Made by a program: the position numbers and the translations under genes. The notes under the pieces were generated by a model that worked only from the letters and a program-made list of their open reading frames with translations, was not told the DNA's origin and did no database searches. From Gammaproteobacteria bacterium (GTDB lineage: Bacteria; Pseudomonadota; Gammaproteobacteria; Pseudomonadales; Pseudohongiellaceae): 50,202 nt of DNA. The stretch is taken from NCBI GenBank assembly GCA_028818225.1, contig JAPPOG010000089.1, forward strand, positions 1-50,202. Direction: 5' to 3'. Positions 17,068 through 24,874 of this stretch are shown here, piece by piece. The stretch's first letter is position 1; each line of letters opens with the position of its first letter.

Positions 17068-17142
17068 AAAACGACTCAAATCTATACCCATGTCCTGGGT
17101 AAACATTATGCAGGAACGAATAGTCCTTTGGATAGATTATGA
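17068..17142 (+). pseudogene. 3' remnant of integron integrase intI
   Basis: The last 24 codons before the TGA at 17140-17142 read KTTQIYTHVLGK followed by HYAGTNSPLDRL. This is the ending of integron integrases (tyrosine recombinases of the IntI family), including the catalytic tyrosine in TQIYTHVL and the family-specific AG-x-x-SPLD tail. Upstream of codon AAA at 17068 the similarity stops and the DNA belongs to the cassette remnant on the other strand. The remnant is on the plus strand while the cassettes are on the minus strand, as in a normal integron, where intI and cassettes diverge from attI. About 300 codons of intI and the whole attI are missing. Confidence 0.85.
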
Positions 17143-17143
17143 T

Positions 17144-18181
17144 CTAGATAATGTGCCCCACCCATCGTCCAGCCAACATTACGCCTGACCATAAGAAGAG
17201 TGATAGGAAGCCTGCCAACTTGACGTTGTTGGGTGGGTTATTGTTGTCATCGAACTGATCGATATTACGGAATAGCTTGAAGTGGAAGTAGGCCATGTTT
17301 ATGCCAGCAAGTATCAGTAGCACCATCTTTGACTGGAAGGCGGGATTTAATACATGACCAGAGGCACGGGTAATAAACATACCCAGGCCGGTGATGACCG
17401 CAATGGTAAATGCGCCCCAAGCCCATGGTACTAGTTCTTTGTTGAGCGATGAGATTGAGTATTTATTCGCACCGATGCCAATCAAGCGCAGGTCTACCCA
17501 GAGAATTGCGCCTACCATTAATGAGGCAGCGATAACATGGATAGTTTCGATGGTTGGAAACCAGTTGGTTGAAGCAATGATCTGCGACAGAGACCAGTTT
17601 TGTACCCAATCCCAGAGAGGCAATTCCTGCCCATCATGGTATGGCTCCAGATACCATAGCGGGTATTCGATGTATTCAAGATAGGCGATCCATCTTCCTG
17701 CGGTACAAATTGTCAGTATTAGAAGAATAGAAAGCGCTGCAATGCCACGTGCAACCCAGATACGCTTGCTGTTTATTTGCCAGTAGTTTTCCTGGGTTTT
17801 GCTCATCACCTGATAAAACAACATCATTAAAAGGAGAGGCGCGAGGCATGACATCTTCCAGAGAAAAACCGGGTTATTGAAGTAACGATTGGGTCTGCCA
17901 AACACGAAAAAAGAGCCAGACCAGATCATTATGACTAACGCTATCCAGAATATTGGCATTACCCGTTGCGTTATTTCCGGAAAAGTCTGGGAGGGAATGG
18001 CCAGTCCCAATATGCGTAGACTCTGAAAGGCGATAGTTCCCATCACCACGGCAATACCAAGGATGTGTACCGTCTGAATGATGGGGGGGAAGCCGGGCAC
18101 ATTGGTAAGGGTCCACAAGGCGCCGCTCTGTAAGAAGGAGCCACTTAACAGCTCGCCGATGCCGGTAAAAAACTCAGGCAT
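17144..18181 (-). CDS. Multispan membrane protein with two homologous halves (DUF6644-like)
   Basis: This 345-residue integral membrane protein has about nine hydrophobic segments. The two halves look duplicated: FPPIIQTVHILGIAVVMGTI followed by QSLRILGL in the first, and FPTIETIHVIAASLMVGAIL followed by VDLRLIGI in the second. In each, a His sits in the first helix of the unit (VHILG, IHVIA), which could bind heme or a metal; this is an inference. FVFGRPNRYFNNPVFLWKM and MFITRASGHVLNPAFQSKM are a second matching pair. I assign it to the DUF6644 type with moderate confidence; the function is unknown. Its stop is one base from the stop of the intI remnant, so the integron was inserted right behind it. 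Confidence 0.8.
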   Translation of the reverse strand: MPEFFTGIGELLSGSFLQSGALWTLTNVPGFPPIIQTVHILGIAVVMGTIAFQSLRILGLAIPSQTFPEITQRVMPIFWIALVIMIWSGSFFVFGRPNRYFNNPVFLWKMSCLAPLLLMMLFYQVMSKTQENYWQINSKRIWVARGIAALSILLILTICTAGRWIAYLEYIEYPLWYLEPYHDGQELPLWDWVQNWSLSQIIASTNWFPTIETIHVIAASLMVGAILWVDLRLIGIGANKYSISSLNKELVPWAWGAFTIAVITGLGMFITRASGHVLNPAFQSKMVLLILAGINMAYFHFKLFRNIDQFDDNNNPPNNVKLAGFLSLFLWSGVMLAGRWVGHII

Positions 18182-18352
18182 TAAGTCTTAATCTCTTCTG
18201 GTTTTTGTCGTTATTATTTAGGACGACGCCGAGCATAGCACGATTGCATTAATTTGCTATTGATTAATGGTGGCAGGCAATTGGCTTTGGCGATAATTTA
18301 TGCGCGAATCGAAAAGATCTGATCATAAAGGGCAGATCGAAAGAGGAGAATC

Positions 18353-18748
18353 ATGATGAGTGGCGAGCTGATTTACCTTACCTGCACAATCGTATTCACC
18401 GCTTTATTGTGGATACCCTATGTTCTCAATCAAATTAGTATACAGGGTTTGGTCAATGCCGTGGGCTACCCGGAGAATCCCGTACCCCTGGCACCCTGGG
18501 CGCAGCGCCTCAAGGCAGCCCATTACAATGCGGTAGAAAATCTGGTGCTGTTTGCGCCATTGGTGTTTGTTGTGGAGATCGCTGGTCTTACATCACCTGC
18601 GACCCAGCTATCTTGCCTGGTATTTTTTGTAGCGCGCATAGCGCACGCAGTAACTTATGCCCTAGCCGTACCCTGGGCTCGATCGTTATCCTTTGCTGTC
18701 GGCTACCTGGCCTTGCTTGGAATTGTCTACCAGATTATTACGGCGTAG
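18353..18748 (+). CDS. MAPEG family membrane protein
   Basis: This 131-residue protein has four hydrophobic helices and the MAPEG hallmarks: an N-terminal helix (ELIYLTCTIVFTALLWIPYVL), the loop WAQRLKAAHYNAVENLVLFAP with the conserved Asn-x-x-Glu-Asn, and VFFVARIAHAVTYALAVPWARSLSF. MAPEG proteins are trimeric membrane enzymes of the microsomal glutathione S-transferase superfamily. Bacterial short members are usually of unknown substrate. AGGAG is a few bases before two consecutive ATG codons (18353, 18356). It is divergent from the DUF6644-like gene and convergent with ilvD. Confidence 0.9.
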   Translation: MMSGELIYLTCTIVFTALLWIPYVLNQISIQGLVNAVGYPENPVPLAPWAQRLKAAHYNAVENLVLFAPLVFVVEIAGLTSPATQLSCLVFFVARIAHAVTYALAVPWARSLSFAVGYLALLGIVYQIITA

Positions 18749-18778
18749 GCCGGGAACGGGTTAGCCAAAAACATTGCC

Positions 18779-20458
18779 TTAAATGTATTTGTCTGTCACG
18801 GCCCCCTCTGATGCCGAGGTAACAGTCGCCGCGTATTTGGCCAATACGCCACGGGTATAACGTGGTTCCGGTTTTTGCCAGCCATCCAGTCGGGCTTGGA
18901 TTTCTTCCTCGCTGAGATCCAGCGTAATGGTATTGGATTCGGCGTCGATGGAAATTCGATCGCCGTCCTGAACGATAGCGATCGGACCACCTTCGATGGC
19001 TTCAGGAGTCACGTGTCCCACAACGAAGCCATGGGAGCCTCCCGAAAAGCGCCCGTCTGTGATAAGAGCTACGCTCTCTCCTAAACCTGCTCCCATAATC
19101 GCGGAAGTGGGGGAGAGCATTTCCCGCATTCCCGGTGCGCCTTTCGGGCCTTCGTAGCGAATCACCAGTACATCGTCTTTAACCACAGTGCCGTCGAGAA
19201 TGCCTTTTAAACAATCTTCTTCTGACTCGAAAACCCGAGCGTTACCAGTGAAGGATAAACCTTCCTTGCCGGTAATCTTCGCCACCGCCCCAGTGGGCGC
19301 AAGATTGCCCCGGAGTACCACCAGGTGTGAATCTTTCTTGATAGGATCGTCGAAGGAACGAATGATGTCCTGGCCTTCTGGATAAGGATCAACAGTAGCG
19401 AGGTTTTCCGCGAGAGTTTTGCCGGTAACCGTCAGGCAATCGCCATCTAACAGGTCCATCTCCAACATGATTTTCATCAGGGGTTGGATACCACCGATCT
19501 TGATGAGTTCAGACATAAGGTATTTGCCGCTGGGTTTGAGATCCGCCACCATGGGAATGGTTTTCCCGATGCGAGTGAAGTCATCCAGTTCCAGTTCAAC
19601 CCCCATGGTATGCGCCATTGCTAACAGATGCAGGACTGCATTGGTCGATCCTCCTAACGCAATTGTTACCTTGATCGCGTTTTCGAAAGCCGGCCGGGTC
19701 ATGATGTCAGAAGGTTTTATGTCGCGCTCGATCAAATGCATGATGGCCTCACCGGCACTCAGGCAATCACCCACTTTTTCATCGGAGATGGCATCCTGGG
19801 CAGAACTATTCGGCAGGCTCATGCCTAATGCTTCAATGGCAGACGCCATGGTATTGGCAGTATACATTCCACCACAGGAACCCGGGCCGGGTATGGCCGT
19901 GTCTTCGATCTGTTTTAACTCGATATCGGAAACCTTGCCTGCAGCATGGCCACCCACAGCTTCAAACACGGAAATAATATTGGTGTGATTCGGGCCGGGT
20001 TGAATGGTACCGCCATAAATGAATAAGGACGGACGATTTAAGCGGGAAATGCCCATCATCAGGCCAGGCATGTTCTTGTCACAACCGCCGATGGCAATGA
20101 TCGCGTCATGCCCCATACAGCCGGAGACGGTTTCCACACTGTCGGCAATGACTTCGCGAGACACCAGGGAATACTTCATGCCCTCCGTTCCCATGGAGAT
20201 TCCATCAGAAATCGTGATGGCATTATAGATGATGCCTTTACCACCGGCATCGTCGGTTCCCTGGTTGACGTATTCCGCCAGTTTGTCGATATGCATATTG
20301 CACGGAGTCACCATCGACCAGGTCGAACATATACCGATTTGCGGCTTCGCGAAGTCGGCATCTTCGAAGCCAACGGCTCGCAACATTGCCCGACTCGGGG
20401 CCTGTTCCACCCCGTCTACTACAATCTTAGAATGTTTCCGTAAGTCCTTATCAGCCAT
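18779..20458 (-). CDS. ilvD: Dihydroxy-acid dehydratase
   Basis: This 559-residue enzyme is a full-length IlvD/Edd-family dehydratase. It converts dihydroxy-isovalerate and dihydroxy-methylvalerate to the keto acids in valine, isoleucine and leucine biosynthesis, in the cytoplasm. The three iron-sulfur ligands are visible in [22 protein letters not shown] and [12 protein letters not shown], and the conserved catalytic region [15 protein letters not shown] is near the C-terminus. The length matches the short group with a [2Fe-2S] cluster rather than the E. coli 616-residue form, but cluster type is an inference. GGAAAAG lies before the ATG. It is transcribed alone, divergent from the Ada-AlkA gene. 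Confidence 0.97.
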   Translation of the reverse strand: MADKDLRKHSKIVVDGVEQAPSRAMLRAVGFEDADFAKPQIGICSTWSMVTPCNMHIDKLAEYVNQGTDDAGGKGIIYNAITISDGISMGTEGMKYSLVSREVIADSVETVSGCMGHDAIIAIGGCDKNMPGLMMGISRLNRPSLFIYGGTIQPGPNHTNIISVFEAVGGHAAGKVSDIELKQIEDTAIPGPGSCGGMYTANTMASAIEALGMSLPNSSAQDAISDEKVGDCLSAGEAIMHLIERDIKPSDIMTRPAFENAIKVTIALGGSTNAVLHLLAMAHTMGVELELDDFTRIGKTIPMVADLKPSGKYLMSELIKIGGIQPLMKIMLEMDLLDGDCLTVTGKTLAENLATVDPYPEGQDIIRSFDDPIKKDSHLVVLRGNLAPTGAVAKITGKEGLSFTGNARVFESEEDCLKGILDGTVVKDDVLVIRYEGPKGAPGMREMLSPTSAIMGAGLGESVALITDGRFSGGSHGFVVGHVTPEAIEGGPIAIVQDGDRISIDAESNTITLDLSEEEIQARLDGWQKPEPRYTRGVLAKYAATVTSASEGAVTDKYI

Positions 20459-20642
20459 TGCTTTTCCACTATCAGTTAAGAAATTACTTGAAGCTAAATC
20501 CTGGGTTTTTAGCGCGTATTTTCAAGAGGGCGCTACTATACACCATTGCCGAAAAGTATTTTAATGATGAGGTCCGAAAACGGCCAGTTTTTGCCCTGAA
20601 ACAGGGTATGATGGCAAGCATCGAAATTTTGGTGTTAGCTAC

Positions 20643-22118
20643 ATGCTATTAAATCCGGATGACTTTGAAGCTGCTCGCCAGGCTCGGGATGCCCGCTTCG
20701 ACGGGCGCTTTTTCGTCGGCGTGCTCACTACTGGCATCTACTGTCGTCCGGTCTGCCCGGTAAGAGTTCCAAAAAAAGAAAACGTGCAACTTTACAAGAC
20801 GGCGGCCGGAGCGGCAGCGGCGGGTTTTCGACCTTGCTTGCGTTGTCGACCGGAGTCCTCTCCGGGAACGCCGGCCCGGAGTGGTGCTTCCTGGAAGGTA
20901 TCCCGGGCGTTGCAATTGATTGACCAGGGATTTCTGGATGAGGGCTCCGTCGACGAGCTCGCCGACCAGATCGAAGTAGGGCCAAGGCAGCTAAGTCGTC
21001 TGTTTCAGACTCACCTCGGCGCCTCGCCGGTAGAGCTGGCTCAAACCCGACGCTTGCACTTTGCCAAAAAGCTCATCGATGAGACGAGTATGCCGCTCAG
21101 TGAAATTTGTTTCGCTGCCGGTTTTGGTAGTGTACGTCGCTTTAATGCAGTCTTTGCCAAAACCTACCAGCGTTCGCCGAAAGCACTGCGGGAAAAACGT
21201 AAAACAAATAACAAAGCTGCTGATCAAGAAGAAGGAATTCAGATTACGCTTTCTTTCCGACCGCCATTCGACTGGAAATCCCACCTGGCATTTCTTGCCT
21301 ATCGCTCAATCCCTGGCGTGGAAGTCGTCACCGCAAACAGTTATGGGCGAACCATTAGTCTCGATGGAGTGGCAGGGCACTTTATTGTCGAGTTTGCAGA
21401 CAACAGCTACCAGATCAATGTAGAAATTCATTACCCGGAATCCCGTCAGCTCTACCAGATCATCGATAGCATTAAATCCATTTTCGATTTAAGAGCAGAC
21501 AGTGAACAGGTAGATAACTTTCTGGCCAAAGACAAAGCATTAAAGCCTATGGTGAAACAGTTGCCGGGATTAAGGGTGCCGGGATGCTGGAGTGGTTTCG
21601 AAGTAGCGGTGCGCGCCATACTTGGCCAGCAGGTAACCGTGAAGGCAGCTTCTACCCTGGTTTCCCGTATAGCCGAACGCTATGGCGAGGCTTATGACTG
21701 TGCGGTCGAAGGCTTAAGCCATGTGTTTCCCGAGGCAGAAAAACTACAGCGGGCGAAGATGGATAATATGGGGATCGTTACCCAGAGAATCGCGGCCATT
21801 CGGGCTATCGCTACCCTTGTTGCGAAAGATGAGATGCAGATAGATTGCACCGTCGATACAGAGGAATTCATAAAAAATATTTGTTCGATCAAAGGTATTG
21901 GTGAATGGACTGCACTTTATATTGCGATGCGTGCACTGAATGATCCCAACGCTTTTCCTTATTCAGACTTGATTTTACGTCGGTCTGTGAGCAGCGAAGA
22001 ACTCACGCCCAAACAATTATTAGCCCGTTCCGAAGCCTGGCAACCGTGGCGGGCCTACGCAGTGATCTTGCTGTGGAAGCATTATGGGACTTACGTACGA
22101 GCAAAACCTGAGACTTAA
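20643..22118 (+). CDS. alkA: Ada-AlkA fusion: methylation-responsive regulator and 3-methyladenine DNA glycosylase
   Basis: This 491-residue protein is a two-function alkylation repair protein. Residues 1-72 form the Ada metal-binding domain with Cys34, Cys38, Cys65 and Cys68 (GIYCRPVC, GFRPCLRC), in which one cysteine takes up methyl groups from phosphotriesters. Residues about 80-190 are an AraC-type helix-turn-helix pair (ISFAAGFGSVRRFNAVF equivalent is ICFAAGFGSVRRFNAVF). Residues about 200-310 are the AlkA N-terminal domain. Residues about 315-480 are the HhH-GPD glycosylase, with LGQQVTVKAASTLVSRI, the hairpin ICSIKGIGEWTALYIAMRAL and the catalytic Asp in FPYSDLILRR. It is co-oriented with ogt 59 bases downstream, so both probably respond to alkylation damage. 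Confidence 0.95.
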   Translation: MLLNPDDFEAARQARDARFDGRFFVGVLTTGIYCRPVCPVRVPKKENVQLYKTAAGAAAAGFRPCLRCRPESSPGTPARSGASWKVSRALQLIDQGFLDEGSVDELADQIEVGPRQLSRLFQTHLGASPVELAQTRRLHFAKKLIDETSMPLSEICFAAGFGSVRRFNAVFAKTYQRSPKALREKRKTNNKAADQEEGIQITLSFRPPFDWKSHLAFLAYRSIPGVEVVTANSYGRTISLDGVAGHFIVEFADNSYQINVEIHYPESRQLYQIIDSIKSIFDLRADSEQVDNFLAKDKALKPMVKQLPGLRVPGCWSGFEVAVRAILGQQVTVKAASTLVSRIAERYGEAYDCAVEGLSHVFPEAEKLQRAKMDNMGIVTQRIAAIRAIATLVAKDEMQIDCTVDTEEFIKNICSIKGIGEWTALYIAMRALNDPNAFPYSDLILRRSVSSEELTPKQLLARSEAWQPWRAYAVILLWKHYGTYVRAKPET

Positions 22119-22177
22119 ACGCCAGGCACATGGTTAAGAAAAGGAAACAGATCCTTAAGAATTCAAAGAGACAAACT

Positions 22178-22678
22178 ATGACCACTTACTATCACTACCA
22201 TACTTCTCCCATTGGAAAACTTCTCCTTGCCGGTGATGGAGACTGTTTAAGCCTTTTGGGTTTTCCCTCTGGATCTATGGCGCGAAAACATGAACAGGGC
22301 TGGGCAAAAGACAGCAATCCGTTCAAGGAAGTCATTTATCAACTGGACGCTTATTTCGCTGGCGAACTACAGGACTTCGATCTTGCCCTGGCTCCCCATG
22401 GAACAGCATTTCAACGAACGGTATGGGACGCCCTCACAGAAATTCCGTTTGGCGAAACCTGGAGCTACGGCCAGTTAGCGAAACATATTGGCAGGCCCAA
22501 AGCCTCTCGTGCGGTTGGTGCGGCAAACGGATTGAATCCAATCCCGGTGATAATTCCCTGCCACCGGGTGATAGGCAGGAATGGCAAGTTGACCGGCTTT
22601 GGCGGCGGCATCAAGACGAAAGAATTTCTTCTTAACCTGGAAGCCGAAGCCATCGCACCGGGCCTTAACTTTGGCTGA
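22178..22678 (+). CDS. ogt: Methylated-DNA-protein-cysteine methyltransferase
   Basis: This 166-residue protein removes methyl groups from O6-methylguanine onto its own cysteine. The active site IPCHRVIG (Cys128) is intact, preceded by the recognition helix region RAVGAANGLNP and the Arg-finger region SYGQLAKHIGRPKASRAVG. The ATG at 22178 is preferred over an upstream in-frame ATG at 22130 because the protein then begins directly with the family start (TTYYHYHTSPIGKLLLAG) and GAGA lies eight bases before. It forms a repair operon with the Ada-AlkA fusion gene. Confidence 0.96.
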   Translation: MTTYYHYHTSPIGKLLLAGDGDCLSLLGFPSGSMARKHEQGWAKDSNPFKEVIYQLDAYFAGELQDFDLALAPHGTAFQRTVWDALTEIPFGETWSYGQLAKHIGRPKASRAVGAANGLNPIPVIIPCHRVIGRNGKLTGFGGGIKTKEFLLNLEAEAIAPGLNFG

Positions 22679-22831
22679 TTGAGTGCTCTCCCGGTGCGGC
22701 TTGACCCCCGCGTCAGCCGGGGAACTCTTAATCCCCGCGGCTGTCGCAGTTATGAGACAATCAGAAATCGTTTAAAAGGTTCGAACCAAAAGCGGCCAGC
22801 CGCGGCCCCTTCTACAAAACAAGGTCTTGGC

Positions 22832-23860
22832 ATGGACTGGCGGGATGAGGAGCTGACAGCTCTTCTGTCAAAAGAGCTGGATAATGAAACTCAATTCACC
22901 CTGGGTGAGTCGATCGCTGAGTCTTTGCCCAATTCTTTTGCCAAGCCTGCGCTAGGCAACTGGAACCAGGAAGTCGAGGCTCAGGACGAGGCCGTCCCAC
23001 CAGCATCATCTGGAGATCAACGCTTATTAGTTCCAGCACTGGTCCTTAGCTTGTTTATGCACGCCGTGCTGGCAACGTTGGTCTTTAATGCGCGTCTTTC
23101 TCTACAGCAGAAATCCATTCCGGACTTTGTGGAAATTCAGTTAATCCCCTCCAATCCCTTGCTCGTCGAGGAGGAAGTTGAAGTAAGTGCAATTGCAGAA
23201 GAAATAATTGCTGAAAGTGATCTTCCCGAAATTGAAGAAGTCGAAAATGATACAACTGAAGAGCAGGTAGGAGAATTAGTGGAGGAATTTATCGAACAAG
23301 TGCCAACAGAGATCGCCGAAGTTATTGAACCTTCTGAATTAACACCTGAACAAAGCGAACCTGTTCTTCCCGGGCCAGAGATATTTATTCCTTCGCTAGT
23401 TAATGTGCAGGATTCTCTGAGGGAAATCGAACAAGAAAACTCCTCCAGGCTCTGGGCTTATGACTGTGATGCCTTGGAAGAGGAATCGGAATTACGAACC
23501 TGTAATCCAGTCGATCGTCGTAACTATGAAGTGGTAGAACGCAATAGCACTTATGTGGCGCTAAACCCAGTGCGAGAAATATCCCGTGGCGCATTTAGCT
23601 TACCGACAGTCGCCAGCGGCGCAAGTGATTTAGCTGCACGCTTGGGTGCAAGTGATCTGCCCAACGGCTTGAGCAACTATGTGATTGAACAGCTGGAGGC
23701 GGGCATTACCCACAACAGCAATCAGGGAAATCGAGTCATTGAGAATATGGAAATCATGACTGAAAATGAGGCCGCCGCTCAGGCGCGAGCGATCATGAAT
23801 AATCCCTGGGCAAAACTCAAGGAGAGGGAAAGACAGCAACGTAACGTCCACGCCCAGTAA
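22832..23860 (+). CDS. TonB-like single-span acidic protein of unknown function
   Basis: The frame extends upstream to a TTG, but ATG 22832, with AAGG eight bases before, gives a sensible N-terminus. The 342-residue protein has a charged cytoplasmic head (residues 1-63) and one span LLVPALVLSLFMHAVLATLV (65-84) that contains Ser73-x-x-x-His77. This is the spacing of the SxxxH pair in TonB and TolA-type energy transducers. Then comes VEIQLIPSNP, also TonB-like, and a very acidic Glu-rich stretch (about 108-185). The C-terminal 150 residues are not a TonB domain I recognise; they contain two cysteines (CDALEEESELRTC) that may form a disulfide. A cell-envelope role is an inference. Confidence 0.65.
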   Translation: MDWRDEELTALLSKELDNETQFTLGESIAESLPNSFAKPALGNWNQEVEAQDEAVPPASSGDQRLLVPALVLSLFMHAVLATLVFNARLSLQQKSIPDFVEIQLIPSNPLLVEEEVEVSAIAEEIIAESDLPEIEEVENDTTEEQVGELVEEFIEQVPTEIAEVIEPSELTPEQSEPVLPGPEIFIPSLVNVQDSLREIEQENSSRLWAYDCDALEEESELRTCNPVDRRNYEVVERNSTYVALNPVREISRGAFSLPTVASGASDLAARLGASDLPNGLSNYVIEQLEAGITHNSNQGNRVIENMEIMTENEAAAQARAIMNNPWAKLKERERQQRNVHAQ

Positions 23861-23863
23861 GAA

Positions 23864-23998
23864 ATGATTCGCGGTTATGGTGTTGGCCAGACGCTCACTC
23901 TGTATGTAAATGGCAAGTATATCTTCACCACAGCAGCAGGAAGTTACCAGGAAATGTTAAACGTGGTGGATTCCCTCGTTAACCAGAAAAGAGGCTAA
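23864..23998 (+). CDS. Small protein of unknown function (44 residues)
   Basis: The frame starts with ATG three bases after the stop of the TonB-like gene. It reads MIRGYGVGQTLTLYVNGKYI, then FTTAAGSYQEMLNVVDSLV, and ends NQKRG. The sequence has alternating hydrophobic strands and a helix, as in a real small domain. There is no separate ribosome binding site, so translation would be coupled to the preceding gene. It may be an independent small protein or a piece of the preceding protein separated by a stop. The family is not recognised. Confidence 0.5.
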   Translation: MIRGYGVGQTLTLYVNGKYIFTTAAGSYQEMLNVVDSLVNQKRG

Positions 23999-24012
23999 CT
24001 GGCAATTTAATT

Positions 24013-24489
24013 ATGGAAGCAGTACCCCAAAGTCTTTTTTCCAGGGATTACGATGTGCTGGAAAATTCAAGAAAGATTGCCGATATCGATATGGCCTGGT
24101 GGGGTGAGCGTGCCGATGTGCTGATCGATAACACCACCTACAAAATCAACAAGCAAGGCTTCATAAAACAGACATTCTCACTGCTGCAAGGCTCCCAGGT
24201 ACTGGCAACAGCGAGAAAGGAAAGCCTCTTAAGTCGGGAATATGTCGTGGAAATCGGCGGTACTCGCTATTATCTGAAAAGAAAATCCTGGTTGCATCGT
24301 GCCATGTCATTATCGAATGACATAACCAGCCTGGGAGTAATCAGACCTCGTGGTTTCTTGAAAAGAGGGACGATAGTTGATTTGCCAGAAGAGATCACCT
24401 TGCCGGTAAAAGTTTTTGTAATCTGGCTGGTACTTTTATTGTGGCGACGAGAAAAGAATAACAATGCTGCCGGGTCCGACAGCGGTTAA
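24013..24489 (+). CDS. Small protein with C-terminal membrane segment, unknown function
   Basis: This 158-residue protein has a beta-rich body: LFSRDYDVLENSRKIADIDM, then RADVLIDNTTYKINKQGF, then REYVVEIGGTRYYLKRKS. One hydrophobic segment follows near the C-terminus (VKVFVIWLVLLLW, about residues 133-146) and then a short charged tail. The pattern of repeated strands carrying aromatic residues recalls Tubby/LURP-one-like domains, but I cannot assign the family with confidence. It follows the small 44-residue gene by 14 bases on the same strand and may belong to the same transcript. Confidence 0.65.
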   Translation: MEAVPQSLFSRDYDVLENSRKIADIDMAWWGERADVLIDNTTYKINKQGFIKQTFSLLQGSQVLATARKESLLSREYVVEIGGTRYYLKRKSWLHRAMSLSNDITSLGVIRPRGFLKRGTIVDLPEEITLPVKVFVIWLVLLLWRREKNNNAAGSDSG

Positions 24490-24874
24490 CGCTAAAAACT
24501 TTCCAGTAATCTTATTTGAGAATAAAAAACTGTAGTGCTTTGCAAAAAGGACGCTATATAATGCGCGCACTTTGAATAAGTGTTTAAGCAATTTTTGAGG
24601 AAAAGCCAATGGACAGTGTAGCCAAACTATTTGGAGACATGGCCTGATTCAATAAACGCATTGCGTTTATCCGTACTACCAGTAAATCTCGCGCTCTTTC
24701 GAAGAGTTAAACCTTTCACTTCTAGTACAACTGTCAAACTCCACTGCGAATTCTCGCACAGACAGTTTATGCTCTAGTTCCAGAGTACCAGAATCCAGGC
24801 TCACAATTCTCCATTCAGATCGCATTGATATTTTCAATGTGAATGTAGTCGATTTATATCTGTGAGAATTAAAA
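24490..24874 (+). promoter_or_regulatory. Intergenic region with strong -10 box, ribosome binding site and a 12-codon ORF
   Basis: TATAAT at 24557-24562, inside CGCTATATAATGCGCGC, is a near-ideal sigma-70 -10 element. No matching -35 is seen at 16-18 bases; TTGCAA at 24540-24545 is too close. Downstream, GAGGAAAA precedes an ATG at 24609 that opens a 12-codon frame (MDSVAKLFGDMA) ending at 24647, followed by a short palindrome around ATAAACGCA/TGCGTTTAT (24654-24672). The MATE gene starts 227 bases further on. The promoter may serve a leader transcript for MATE or be the remnant of a lost gene. A minus-strand frame at 24676-24825 is not convincing. Confidence 0.5.
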
